Below, in pieces: positions 23,301-34,243 of a stretch of 64,000 nt of DNA. This DNA comes from Takashimella koratensis (Eukaryota; Basidiomycota; Tremellomycetes; Trichosporonales; Tetragoniomycetaceae). The stretch is from NCBI GenBank assembly GCA_003116875.1, contig BCKT01000001.1, positions 1,855,486 to 1,919,485 of the forward strand. The letters are read 5' to 3'. Each line of letters starts with the position of its first letter. Position 1 is the first letter of the stretch. The position numbers and the translations under genes were made by a program. The notes beneath the pieces were generated by a model. The model searched no databases and was not told the DNA's origin. It saw only the letters and a list, made by a program, of their open reading frames with translations.

Positions 23301-25124
23301 TCGCCTCGCCAGCATGCTCGAACCGCTCGAGGACCCGCCGAGCCAACGCACCCGGTGTTAGGTGGATAGACTTGGTCGCTGATCGATGCGAACCCGAGCC
23401 CGGGGCGGCACCTTGACTAGTAGTTTTCCCGTCCCGTGGAGGTGGAGTCACGGCTCTCGCAGCTGCGGAGTCCGTATGCTCTCTCTGTCCCTGAGGATCG
23501 ACGTCGCCTTCGGCCAGAAGAAGGTCATCTTCGAGCTCGGGGCTTGCGGGGTTATCAAACTCGGCATAAAGCGCGAACTGGGAATGCGAGAATCAGTACT
23601 GAATTCCAAAAGAGAAAATGGAACAAGACTCACCAAATCCACATCCTCGTCTGCTTGGGGTTCGGCCTCTACCTCTACCGTCTCCGTCCCCTCACCCTTT
23701 TCCACCTCCTCAACAGGCTCCTCAGCCTCCTCCTCGCCTGCCTGATCCTGCTCGACATTGACCGAGTGGTGGGGGCCAGAGGACCTGACTGGTGAGCTCT
23801 CAGGGGATAACGATGATCCTGGATCTGAGAATAATGAGTGGAACGTATCGTCAGATTGTGGTGGTGGTGACGAAACGTGAACCGTTAGCGTCTTGACTTT
23901 ATGGTTCGTCGCTGGAGCCTGGTGGTAAGAAGTACGTGGACGACGGGATCGAGTAATAGCTGGCGCTGTGCTCCCTGGTACACTTGGCCACTCTTCTGCG
24001 TCGATCGTAGGGACAGCATAAGCGCCTGCATCTAACCGTGCGCGCTTTGGCCGCTCGGCCGAAGAAGATGGGTGATGGGGGGTCACCGGTCGAGCCGATT
24101 GAGGGGGTCGATACGACTCGTCCTCGAAATCGAGTCGGGGTCGCTTCGGCTGCGGGATGTCCCGATGAGCAAAGATATGCGCTCGCGAGGGTCGTGCAGA
24201 GAGCGGTGGGTTCATAGGAGACGGAGTCACGGTAGATCGAGTAGGAGACTGGGTTCGCTGAGGGCTCGCGGTCCTGCTCAAAAACGAGAGAGGCGAGCTG
24301 CGATTGCTCTCGCCCGGAGAAACACGCCTCGGGACTGGTATAGGTCGATGGGTCGAAGTACTCGGTTTCGATGGGAATGCAGCCCTCGAGTTTTGGATTG
24401 GAGTTGAGCTTCCCTGAGATGGACGCCCGATCGCCGGCTCGCCAGTCTCCAACCGAGTAGGTTTGCCGTGCGACCCAAAAGCGCCGAGCCGCTTACTTGG
24501 AGACGCGATCGGGGTAGCCGTTGACTTTTGCTTCGCCACTGGCTTTGGAGTTGATTCGAGCTCCCTCGGTCGCGGTTTGATATCTGCCGTCAACCCATGG
24601 CTGCTGCGACCGAGTGCGAGCCTCGAGTTGAACGCTTTCGTGTTGAGGGCGTCTTTGTGCAGATCTTTCTCTCCTCGGGCAGAAGACGGCGCGCGTGAAG
24701 AAGGAGTAGCACTTTGTGGGGAAGTGAGAGCAGCCAAAGGGGCATTTTTCGGTTGGAGTCCTGGGACGTGGACGTTGATCTCCCCTAGATCTGACGACGT
24801 CGAGCTTCCATCGTCTATCACGCACGGGTCTGCTTCGGTACCTTTACCCGATGTCCTGCGGGCCCTTGAGCCCGACGCGCGTTGGTTTGCCGGGATCGAG
24901 TTGAAGAACGCCTTGATCTCGCGCTGCTCGTTGAGCTTCTGGGCGCTAGCGTACGCTTTGCTCGGAGACTTGGGCGCGGCCGAGGTATTTGATCGACGTG
25001 CGAGGCGGCTGAGACCCTGGCGTTGGCTAAGGGACTGCTTGATTGTCTTGTGCGTGACTTTGTGAGGGGATCGAGAAGGCCCAGCGCTGACGGGTTGGAG
25101 ATCGTCGTTGTCGCTTTCGGTCAT
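20374..25124 (-). CDS. Large unknown, probably nuclear protein with PIP-box-like motif and helical C-terminal half
   Basis: Not recognised. Seven exons: 25124-23634, 23577-23165, 23091-22217, 22093-21742, 21670-21217, 21075-20808, 20690-20374; 1389 aa from the ATG at 25124, which has the better context (CACCATGACC). An in-frame ATG at 25277 would add 51 residues including an Ser-Leu repeat. Residues 1-500 are Ser/Pro/Arg-rich and disordered, with many SP/TP sites and basic PKRPR-type clusters. QREIKAFF near residue 65 matches the PCNA-binding consensus QxxIxxFF. An acidic stretch and a Glu run with charged helix (RVLERFEHAGEAKARAKQ) follow. The C-terminal half has hydrophobic helical repeats (EVAQLLRDETDPKEVALMIG, LALVVDLFRGVGAKSAVLET, GARALVTLFILVAADPGTPL). 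The architecture recalls Smc5/6 loader-type proteins (Nse6/SLF2 class), but that is only a hypothesis. Confidence 0.75.
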
Positions 25125-25793
25125 GGTGAAGTCGATAGGGGCTGAGAGTTGTCGGGATGTGTGCTGCTGTGATTGAGAACCCTGAGGCGTCGCGTACTCG
25201 CTCTGGGAGTGGACCGAGATGGGATCGGAAGGGGAGAGGGAGAGGGAGAGGGAGAGGGAGGTAGCAGCGGGCTGCATCCCGCTTGTGCGAGATGAGGAGG
25301 TGGTGGGTGTGGAGCGGGTGTCACGATGAAGAGAGGGGGTGAGGTCTCATGGGTGATGAGAGATGAGCAGATGAGAAGGTGAGAAGATGAGCAGAAGAGT
25401 AAACGCCAAAACAAATCCAGTGAAAAAGAAGAGACCACGTGGTTTCCGCGTGAGTGACAGGTGACAAACAAATCACGTGGTTGAAGCTCACCGTCCTCTG
25501 TAAAGTGCCACACTCTTGGCTGCCTTGTAACTCCGCGTACAAGCCGGTTGATCGCCGCCCGGCTGGATGAATGCTTCCTTTCCTGGGCTGGACGTGCCTG
25601 TGTCTAGGGTGAGGCCGTGTGGGCAGAGTATGACGTAGAAGGTCACACACACACAGACTCACTCACACATACACACACCTGTATCGTCACCATTCCGTCT
25701 CCCGTCTTTGTCTTTCCTTTTTCATCCTCCCTCTCTGCTTTGTCCATCTCCATCCCACTCATCACATTCACAATACCTACAACATATCACAAC
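25125..25793. promoter_or_regulatory. Divergent promoter of the large unknown gene and OM14
   Basis: A 669-bp spacer between two start codons. It contains a GGGAGA-type purine repeat at about 25231-25260 (on the alternative N-terminus of the minus gene), and a pyrimidine-rich stretch with short CA runs (25645-25680) before the OM14 ATG. Confidence 0.6.
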
Positions 25794-27312
25794 ATGTCCT
25801 ACGCCGCCGTCGCCAGCCACAACAGTGAGTTCTCTTTTCCTTCCCTTTATCCCCCCCGCGTCGTTGCCCCCACTAACACGTGTTCACCCGCGTTTGTTCC
25901 CGACCCACCCGCAGTCCCCGCCGACCAGCCCGAGCCCAGCCAGGACTTGCTCGACGGTCACTTTGAGGGTGAGACCGAGGCGCAGCCGACCGCCGACATT
26001 GATCACAAGGTGGGTCACTCTCTCAGACTGACTGATCTCTTCACCCCTTTTGCCCCTAGCCCAGCGGCAATTCCCTTCAGCGTCCGCCCTCTATCGCCTT
26101 CCCCTTTGTCTAATCTCTCTCTAATCACCTCACATCATCACACTGACATTCTACCTTTAGGTCAACGTCCTTCCCCCTGGTTCCGACCCCAACCACCCTG
26201 AAGTCAACCTCGAGGGCTCTGCTCCTCCTCCCCCCGTCTCGATCAACCCTGTGATCGACACCAACGCTGGTCCGTCGACGCTCAACGTCGCGCCTGAGCC
26301 TCTGCCCGCGCCGACCAAAGGGTCCGTCAACCTCCCCGAGAGCGGCAGCTCGTGGGAGAAGGAGAAGGCAGAGGCGAAGAAGGAGGTCAAGGAAGTGAAG
26401 AAGGAGGTCAAGGATGGGTACAGCGCCGCCAAGAAGAAGGGCAAGGAGCTTGAGAAGAAGGCCGAGGTGAGTGAAGCTGTGGGCTGAGAGAGTGTTCCAG
26501 GGGAAAAGAATGGACAGTGCGCAGATACTGATAACCATTAGGCTGAGCTTGAGCGCGCCGAGTCTGCTCTCGCGCCGTATTGGGCAAAGACCAAGGACGT
26601 TGTCCTTCGTCCTGGCTTCCTCGGTGGCGCCCTTGGCGTTGGTGAGTATCTCTAGTCGCATCTCTATCATCCTTGAAATGTACGCTTGCCTAATCGCTAA
26701 CACACGCTAGTCAACGTCGGTCTGCTTGGAACTCTCGGCTACTTTGCCTACACCAACAGGAACAAGCCATGGGACCGTCGTCTCGTCGCTGGCGCCGTCG
26801 CGGGTACCCTCGCTCTTTTCGGTGGTGAAGGGTGAGCTAAAGCTCTTGGCTCTGTTGTGGCTCAGCTGACAATCCCAGCTATCTTGCCGAGTCGTACCTC
26901 TCCACGCCCGAGGGCAAGCAGGAGGCCGAGCGCGCCAAGAAGGAGGGCTCCAAGCTCTACCTCCAGGCCAAGGAGGTCATCCTCCGCCCGACCGTTGCCG
27001 GCGGCCTCGTCGGTGCCTGTGAGTATTTGATCGCTCTGTCTATCTCTGTGAATATAAGACTTTGAGTTGACACCTCAACTCTAGTCAACCTCGCTGTCCT
27101 CTCGACCGTCGGATACTTCTCGTACAAGCACTGGAACCAGCCATGGGACCGCCGTATCGTTTCTGCCATCACTGTCGGCATCCTCGGTCTCAGCGGCGCG
27201 GAAGGGTGAGTCACGTCTCTGAGCAACGATTGTTCATAACCCCTGCTGACACTGTATTTTCTGTAGCTACGCTGCCAAGGTGTACAAGGACAAGGAGCTC
27301 CCCAAGCACTAA
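25794..27312 (+). CDS. OM14: OM14-type mitochondrial outer-membrane protein with duplicated C-terminal module
   Basis: In yeast, OM14 is an abundant outer-membrane protein acting as a ribosome receptor; this protein carries the OM14 C-terminal domain. Eight exons: 25794-25824, 25915-26009, 26161-26466, 26542-26641, 26711-26831, 26879-27018, 27085-27205, 27267-27312; 319 aa. The N-terminal half is acidic and Pro-rich, then has a Lys/Glu helix (EAKKEVKEVKKEVKDGYSAA). Two tandem copies of the membrane module follow. Copy 1 runs RPGFLGGALGV, NVGLLGTLGYFAYT, NKPWDRRLVAG, LALFGGEGY (about 167-219). Copy 2 runs RPTVAGGLVGA, NLAVLSTVGYFSYK, NQPWDRRIVSA, LGLSGAEGY (about 252-305). Introns fall at matching codons in both copies, so exons 4-6 and 6-8 are paralogous. 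Domain assignment is strong; the exact OM14 role is inferred. Confidence 0.88.
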
Positions 27313-27808
27313 GCCATGACAGTGTCGACAAGGAAGGAAGAGAATAGGAAGAAGTTGAACGCAGTATCTTTCAGTGTCGTGCCCCGTAGCTTTTTTGCTC
27401 TAGATCCGTGTCTTGATTCACCGTTCCTCTTTATTTCTCACCCACTCGTGGTCGGTACGCGACTGCTGTGCGATATGGATACCCTTTGATACGGGTGTAC
27501 GTGGGAGTTGGGGGTTGTTCACTGACTGCTGACTGCTGGCTGCTGACTGCGTCTGTTGCGTGGCCGGTTGGGATCTGAACCGGGATAGGTGATTGTCCTG
27601 CCTGGGATATACCACCCGAACAAACAAACAGGTTGACGCCCGACTTTCCCGATTCGAATGATTGTTTGGTCACGAGGATGGAATTAGGAATAGCAGATCT
27701 CTGCCTTCTGAAACAGGAAATTGGGAATTACAAATTTCAGTGGGCGGGTATTAGGATGTGATACGCGTATTGTTATGCCTGAGCGAGACGCGAGGCACTG
27801 TACAGTGT

Positions 27809-27811
<3 letters not shown>

Positions 27812-27860
<49 letters not shown>
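27812..27860. repeat. (GT)n microsatellite
   Basis: About 24 uninterrupted GT dinucleotides, starting just after the CACTGTACAGTG palindrome and upstream of the GT61 gene. Confidence 0.98.
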
Positions 27861-27861
<1 letters not shown>

Positions 27862-27927
27862 ATATTTACTGGATCTGGACCGTGCATATGGTACCTTGCA
27901 AACTGCGCCTACCCTGCCCAGACGGAG

Positions 27928-27964
27928 ACACACACACACACACACACAGAGACACACACACACA
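27928..27964. repeat. (CA)n microsatellite, complementary to the (GT)n 67 bp upstream
   Basis: CA run interrupted once by GAGA. Because it is the complement of the (GT)n tract on the same strand, the two could pair as a long hairpin. Confidence 0.97.
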
Positions 27965-28084
27965 TCAACATCACTCGTCGCAATCTAGACTACTTTTCAT
28001 CGCCAACACCACCGCCAGGTCACCCCGCGCGTCCCTCCTTCCCCCTTCCCCCTTCCCCCTCTTCTCACCACCACCACCAACACC

Positions 28085-30836
28085 ATGTCTTCCTTACCCC
28101 CCATGTCCTTGCCCAACTTTCTCGCCCCCGGCTCTCCTCCTCGGTCCCCTCACGGTCCTCCCCCTGGTTTCCTCAACTACTTCACCCGCGGCAGCGGGCC
28201 TCCCCACAACGGTTCCCCATCCTCCTCGGCTCCTTCTTCCTCCCCCATGCTTCGGTCCTCCAACGGGCTGCGCCCAACGCGGCGCGATATCCTCATCTGC
28301 ATCCTCACCCTCTCCTTCTCGTACCTCCTCTTCTCGGGACCCAGCGAGCAGTCGGCCACGGGGTCCCCGATGCACCCACCACCACGGATCGCGTCGACCT
28401 CGCTTCTCGGCGGGAGTTTACCCAGCTCGGGCGAGTACAGCGGGCCCGGTAGCAGCGGGAGCGGAGGTGCGGGCTCGGGTTCGGGTTCGGGTGGGTCCGG
28501 GTCGCGCTTCGGTCACCTGCCATCATGGAGCGAGCTGTTCAAGGGCAGCGGTGGGGACAGCGCGACCTGTGCGCCTGGGTCCGGCCGACCTCGACCGATT
28601 CGTGAACCCGCGTTCGGTGAGACCGTCAAGTCCGTGGGCATGGCTACCCTCACAGACGACGATAGCGCCTTCGCGCCCGCCCACGATGGCCGGCCATGGG
28701 ACGAGGGCGAGGAGGAGCTGGAGGACGACGAGTTTCAAGGGGAGGAAACAGTCTTGATGGGTCATTCACCAGGTTGGACGTTGATGGATAAGCTATACCT
28801 CTTCAACGGCTCGTTCTACGTGATCACGTAGGTTATGCTGTGACGCGGTTAGGCAAAGCGGTCCAGATTTGCGAGGAGGTGCAAGTTGACTGGCTGACAC
28901 AGAGCAGAGATGATAAACGAGATTGGCCAGAGCTCAGGCTGATGACGTCCACCGGCCTGCCGGCGCTCAACGAGCCGGGAAACGAAGAGGCGCGAGAGCC
29001 CAAGGGCAACGAAGTGAGTTACGGTCTGGTCGTGGCTTCTAGCGAACATTGGCGTTAGCTATGGAGCTTGGTGGGGACGAGGGATGTGAAAAGTAGCCGG
29101 TTGGCTTAGGTTCCATCTTTCCCCTTGTCGTCTTGACCTGCGGCCTGGTTGATACGTCAAGCTTTTCATCTCTCGCAGACGCTGACACCGCCCAGATCAT
29201 CTTCGTCTCGCCGTTCGAGGCCAATGCGCTCTGGGGTAAGAACGTCTACCTGATCCGGGGTGCGACCTGGCTCTTCAACGACGGGCAATGTGAGTAATTC
29301 ATGGGTAATAAGCGCTTCGCACCGTTACGCTTGTGCTTGTGTAGCAACCGTCTCGTGGATTCGCCTACAAGCACGCGAGAGTCAGACCAGGCAAAGAGTA
29401 ATCACTGACAGCGCCTTCAGTTATCGACCACTACTACCACTTTGCGGCAGAGCTTTTGCTCGGGGCATGGCGGACGTATACGTCCCTGGACCAGGATATC
29501 ACACCCTCGGGCGAGACGTCGCTTCCTCCCCCTCGGCGTATCTGGTTCCTACACCAATCGGCAGAGGAGTGGTGAGTCCGCTTCCGTACTGGAACTACAA
29601 CATCCCCCCTTGTTCTCAACTTCCTTGCTGATCATTGCATGCCTCTTTCTTTTGCGCTCCACTTCATTTGTCACCCGATTTAGGCGAGACAAACCCCGCT
29701 TCAACCCTACGATCATGTACGGTCTTTTCCCGAACGTTGCCATGCTGTATCCACAAGACTTTGCCGATCTTCGCAACTCGACTGTCTCCAGCTACGCGCC
29801 CAAGGCGTACCGGTTTGAACGTGCTCTCCTTGCTGATCGATCCGCTGCTTTCCGGGGTCCCTTCACTGCTCCGACCGCACGTACCGTCGCGGGCGCATTA
29901 CAAGTCGGTACCGCCAGCCGATGGTGGTGGGAACCCTTGCGTCGTCAGGTCCTTCGATTCTCCGGAGTCACTGAAGAGGTCATCGCGCGTAACCTCGAAG
30001 GAATTGGGGCCATCGACCCAGCGAAGATTGACTCGATGGCCGGCGCAGCGGAACTGGTACCCATCACCCCATTGGGAGACTATAAGCCGATCGTCACGTA
30101 TATCTCGAGACAACACTCGAGAAGAAGGCTGACCGCGGAATCGCACGAGGAACTCGTGGCTGCGCTAGAGGCCAGGGCGGCAAAAGTCGGATTCGAGTTG
30201 ATCGTGGTTGAGGCGGAACGGATCACAAAGGAAGAGCAGTTTGCGCTGGCGGCCAAGACGACGGTGAGTGATGAGACCTTGGAGACTTTGGTGACGGCGG
30301 AGAGAAGGAGAGGGTGGAGGAGGGTGGAGTGGGAGGAAACAACGAAGAAGAGCCAAACCCAGCAGTACTACGAATAGCCACTGACATATCATCTCCATCT
30401 TCATTCTGACACAGATTATGCTCGGCGTTCACGGAAACGGACTTACCCATTTGCTCTGGATGCCAGCGACCCCTCGATCAGCTGTTATTGAGATGTTCTT
30501 CCGAGGCGGGTTTGCCAGAGATTGTAAGTGACAACATCCCACAGCCAACAACCTATATCCGCATGATGAAAGCCGTCAACTGTAGGCCGTAGGCTGGAAG
30601 CGGGAGGGCAACGCATGAACAGGGAAGAAGGATAGCCCATACTGACCTTTTCTTTAGACCAATGGACAGCCCACGCACTGGGTATTCGTCACTTCGCAGT
30701 TCAACATGACGTTTCATTTACTTCGCCCAACTTGCCTAGAGTCGATTACCCAGAAGGGTTCCAGGGAGAGTCGATCACCGTTGTTGGGGAGGTCGTTGCG
30801 GATTTGATAGAGGATCGGTTGGCGGGGAGGATCTAA
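28085..30836 (+). CDS. GT61-family (DUF563) glycosyltransferase, type II membrane protein
   Basis: Predicted Golgi/ER-lumenal glycosyltransferase; GT61 enzymes transfer xylose, arabinose or GlcNAc, and the substrate here is unknown. Seven exons: 28085-28827, 28905-29013, 29196-29289, 29421-29571, 29684-30263, 30415-30523, 30658-30836; 654 aa. A short cytosolic Pro/Ser-rich N-terminus precedes a single signal anchor (about 68-83, ILICILTLSFSYLLFSG). A Gly/Ser stem follows, then the catalytic part with KLYLFNGSFYVIT, IIFVSPFEANALWGKNVYLI, FIDHYYHFAAELLLGAWRTY (HYYHF is the GT61 His motif), RRIWFLHQSAEEW and the signature GVHGNGLTHLLWM (from about residue 563). The end VIEMFFRGGF...YQWTAHALGIRHFAV is also typical. 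The second intron acceptor (AGAG/C) was chosen to restore frame. Basidiomycete yeasts use many such enzymes for glycan or capsule synthesis; that link is inference. Confidence 0.9.
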
Positions 30837-31893
30837 GGCCACGCCGGAAGTCGAAGTCTGGAGGCTGAGGCTGGCGCCGAGGCTGAGGCTTGTGTTATTG
30901 GGCACAGGACCATTGACAAAAGGAAGGAGGACAAGCGTGAACCTTAAATCCACCTCGACGCCTCATCGCGACATGCTTCAACCTCATTCACCTCACTTGG
31001 TGTCTCATCATTTCACCTCGCTTTCGATTTCATATCACACATCATGATCTCCTTTCATTCTCTTTCCCGGTCCCATCTCTCGTACTGGGGGGGGGGGGGG
31101 GGGTTCTTGTTCTCGCTTATCCATCTCTTATCTCTTTGGGGGGAAGGGGGGGGGGGGGGGGNNNNNNNNNNNNNNNNNNNNNNNNNNNNNNNNNNNNNNN
31201 NNNNNNNNNNNNNNNNNNNNNNNNNNNNNNNNNNNNNNNNNNNNNNNNNNNNNNNNNNNNNGGGGGGGGGGGGTTCCTTGACATTTCCTTGGGTCTTTCT
31301 TTGTGCTGTCATCTTTCATTCTTCGTCCCGTTTCCCTGCTTCATACTTTCATACTCCACGTTCAGATACGGTCACCTCTTCTCTTCCCGGCCTTCCTCCG
31401 CCTTCCTCCCAAGCCAACTAGTGACCGAGGGTACTACTGTATACATGATATCGAGAAGTGAGGCGCTGGATTTGGTCTTTCCTTGCTTGTTCTTTTCTGC
31501 CGCACTCTCACTGGGTTCCCCGCATCGGGTTTTGTTCTCATATGCGCATATGCATGGTCACGTATTGATATCCCTATCGCTTGTCTTACACATCATACAC
31601 CGACTGACTCGCTGATCCTTGCTGTCGCTGTACAAGATTGACGCGTGCTTTTGTCAAACCGGCCAAAATCAAGCAACCCGGTCTTGACTCGGCTCTTCGG
31701 ACCCAAGCCCCCCTCGCGGCTTTCCCCGGCCCGGTATTCGACGGCTGAATTACTGTATCCTCAGCCAGTCCATTTCGCCTTCTTTCTCGGCCTTCTCGAT
31801 TTCTTGTCTCTCTCTCACTCTCACTTTTACTCACTTGTGCATACTCTTGTTCACGACCACACCTCGGCCCACCCACCTATCGGATACCATACC
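30837..31893. other. Intergenic with assembly gap and G tracts
   Basis: A 1.06-kb region between the GT61 stop and the YCII start. It contains G tracts on both sides of a run of N. The last ~200 bp before the YCII ATG are C/T-rich and include ctctctctcactctcac, a likely leader. No gene was supported; frames reading through the N run are artefacts. Confidence 0.6.
31162..31261. other. Assembly gap (100 N) in poly-G
   Basis: Exactly 100 N, the usual placeholder length. It is bordered by G runs at 31146-31161 and 31262-31273, with a further 17-G run at 31087-31103. The true length and content are unknown. Confidence 0.99.
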
Positions 31894-32487
31894 ATGCCCT
31901 CGTTCTTCGTCTACTGCCCTGACAAACCAGACCACCTCGCGGTGCGACTCTCGGTCCGCGCCGAACACCTTGCCCGAGCCAAGATCGACAAGGAGACTGG
32001 TGTTTCCGGTAAGTCGGGAGTTTGACGTCTTGCTTGGGAGAATGTTACCTCTAATCTTGTTCCATGCTAATTCGTTTCTCCTCCTCCACTTGCTTCCACT
32101 TCCCATTTCACCATCTTCAATACCTTTACCCTTTTCCACTGGCGCTCCGTCCTTGTATTTGCGGACGCTACGGGCGATCTCGCGCTCTCAATCATGACCC
32201 CTCGCACACCTCGCTCGGCCTCGCTTGCGCTTTCGCACTCGACCAATGCTCTTTGCTCGCTTTCGCCTCGATCAGAGTTCGGCCGTCCCTTCCTCCAACG
32301 AGCCGACGCCAAACCGCACGGCCTCACGCTCCCTCCCGGGGTCTACCCTATGGGCGGATCATTCATGATCTGGAACCTGCCTTCCGTCGACGCGGTCTGG
32401 GACAGGATCAAGGAAGACCCGTATTTCAAGGCCGGGGTCTGGGAGGAGTCGACTGTTATCATTGAGGAGTTTGTGCCGACTGCCTAG
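31894..32487 (+). CDS. YCII-related (dimeric alpha-beta barrel) small protein
   Basis: Small ferredoxin-fold protein of the YCII/DABB type, common in fungi and of unsettled function. Two exons, 31894-32008 and 32276-32487; 108 aa. The first exon is MPSFFVYCPDKPDHLAVRLS then EHLARAKIDKETGV. The second resumes as EFGRPFLQRADAKPHG, then YPMGGSFMIWNLPSVDAVW, RIKEDPYFKAGVWEES and TVIIEEFVPTA. The order HLARAK, GSFMIW, DPYF..GVW, I..F is the YCII pattern. The intron (267 nt) is longer than usual here. It may act as an enzyme of small-molecule metabolism; nothing in the sequence decides this. Confidence 0.85.
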
Positions 32488-32964
32488 ATGTCAACCCGTC
32501 AACCGAGCGCCGCGACCGAACGCGAGGTTGGTCAGTCTTGTACAAGAATTTATATCGACCAACCGGTCCTCGAGCTCGAGCTCGGAATTGTCTTTATCAA
32601 TATCACCATTTGTCTCAGCTTGATATCACCAATGCACATCAGTATATCTTCCTCTTCAGCAACGATTCTCAAGTCACCCGTTGCCCTCGCTTTCTTTGAT
32701 TCATTTTGCATTGTTCAAACCTGTTTTCAAGTTTATTCCACACTGCAATTCCTCATGATGCTTCTCTTCCTACCCAATCTCAAGCTCCAACCAAGACTGT
32801 TCTCACCCCATGCGATTCGCTCCTCTTTGCTGTGCTTCTCCGTTTACTCCATTTCTTGCTTGTTAATATTTACCCTCTTACCTCATTCCACTCCTCACTA
32901 GGCCCCCAAGATCCCTCGCCATCGCTATACTGTCAATTGAGCAGTCCACTCCGGCTTACTTCAC
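32488..32964. other. Convergent 3' spacer
   Basis: This 477-bp spacer lies between the YCII stop (+) and the small mitochondrial protein stop (-). It is T-rich on the plus strand, consistent with 3' UTR. No gene was seen. Confidence 0.5.
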
Positions 32965-34243
32965 TTAGGCCTGGGTGTGGTTCCCCGCTGCCTCCTCGGC
33001 TGCTGCGACCTTTGGCGCGTCGGTCTTCTGTTAGGGTGTCAGCGAGATCTGCACCAGTTGTTCCACCAGCGTGGCGTCGTAGTAACTCGGGAACATGAGA
33101 TGGTAGAGGGGTGGGGAAGAGTAGTGGCTTGAGAGACCGAGACAAGTCTCATGGGCACTCATCGGGCTCAGGAGAGATGTCTCATGAGCAGACCCTCTAC
33201 TCACCTCGGCACGGATGGTGCTCTTCTTCGCTTCGTCCTCGGGGATATCCTCGACCTTCTCTTCCTTCTCCTCACCAGCCTTGGGGATATCAGGGGACGG
33301 CTTGTGGTCGCCCTCTGCGGCAGCTACGGGGGGTGCGTCGGTTTTCTATATCGTCGCCCAAGGTAATTGCAAGTCAGTTCGTATCGTCATGGGCATCAAT
33401 AAGAGACAGGCCGTGGTTCAATATGCTCAGAAGTGAGAGGTGGTGAGGACGACTTACGAGACCTCGAACAACAGCGTCCTTCTCACTCTGTCCCTCTCCT
33501 TCCTCGGGCTTATCCCCTCCCTCTTCCTTCTTCTCGTCCTTCTTCTCCTCCTTTTTCTCCTCCTTGTCCTCCTTGGGCTCAGCCTCGGGCTCAGGCTCAC
33601 TCTCCTCCTTCTTGGGCTCAGCCGCGCTCTTGGGCCCCTCGTGTTCCCCCTTCTCTTCGGGAGAGGCGTGGTGTTTGCCTCCAATGGCGACGTGTGCGGC
33701 GTGCGCGTCTTTAGGCTTGTTCCCAGAGGTCACGATGTAGGCGCCCTAGCAGGTGGAAGTGGGGTGAAGGATTTAGTGAAGGGGAAGGGAAGGGTGGGAG
33801 GATGTGGTCAGCTTTGATGCAGGTGGTAAAGATGTAGAAACGGCGAGGCTGTTCAAAGACTGAGAGACCATTTGGATTTGAGAACGATGTACGGCATGGA
33901 GTAAGAGCGAGCCGTGTGCAACGTTACACACGTTCATCCATCTCCACTCGGCTCACTCAAACCTAAGCTGCCGTTGTCCACACCCAAACCCGACTTCAGT
34001 GGATCCCAACCTTAGTCTTTCGCCGGACACTCTAGAAGCTCAACCGGTTCCTTGAGTCCCACTCACCAGGCTCCCAAAGACGACAGCGCTCCCTGCGATC
34101 CAAGGCATGTCGCTACCTGCCTGTTTAGCAGACGACGATGCGGCCCTACGAGCGACCGGAGCGGGGCCAGCGAGGGCTTGGGAGGGGCGGAGGGAGGTGC
34201 GCGGGATGGCGCGGGTGAAGCGGGCAGCGGAACGGAGCGACAT
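32965..34243 (-). CDS. Probable mitochondrial protein with presequence, one TM segment and a charged tail
   Basis: Not assigned to a named family. Four exons: 34243-34067, 33745-33458, 33345-33205, 33027-32965; 222 aa. The N-terminus MSLRSAARFTRAIPRTSLRP with later RRAAS is rich in Arg/Ser/Ala and free of acidic residues, a classic matrix-targeting presequence. A single hydrophobic segment follows (MPWIAGSAVVFGSLGAYIV, about 46-64). The rest is hydrophilic: a long Lys/Glu/Pro repeat region and two copies of KTDAPxVAAAE, one opening exon 3 and one opening exon 4. This fits an inner-membrane anchored protein with a disordered soluble domain. The exon-opening KTDAP repeat suggests an exon duplication. 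Confidence 0.75.

Larger units (their letters stand above)
27313..28084. other. Intergenic upstream of GT61 gene
   Basis: This 772-bp stretch has a CTGCTGACTG-type quasi-repeat near 27520-27550, a 12-bp perfect palindrome CACTGTACAGTG at about 27796-27807, and two facing microsatellites. The last 70 bp before the GT61 ATG are C/T-rich. No gene was supported. Confidence 0.6.

Noticed and set aside
27812..27964. Open frames encoding Cys-Val or His-Thr repeats over the GT/CA tracts
   Set aside because: They are translations of dinucleotide microsatellites with no conserved sequence or splice continuity.
31044..31421. Reading frames crossing the N run
   Set aside because: They depend on undetermined bases and poly-G; the gap breaks any evidence.
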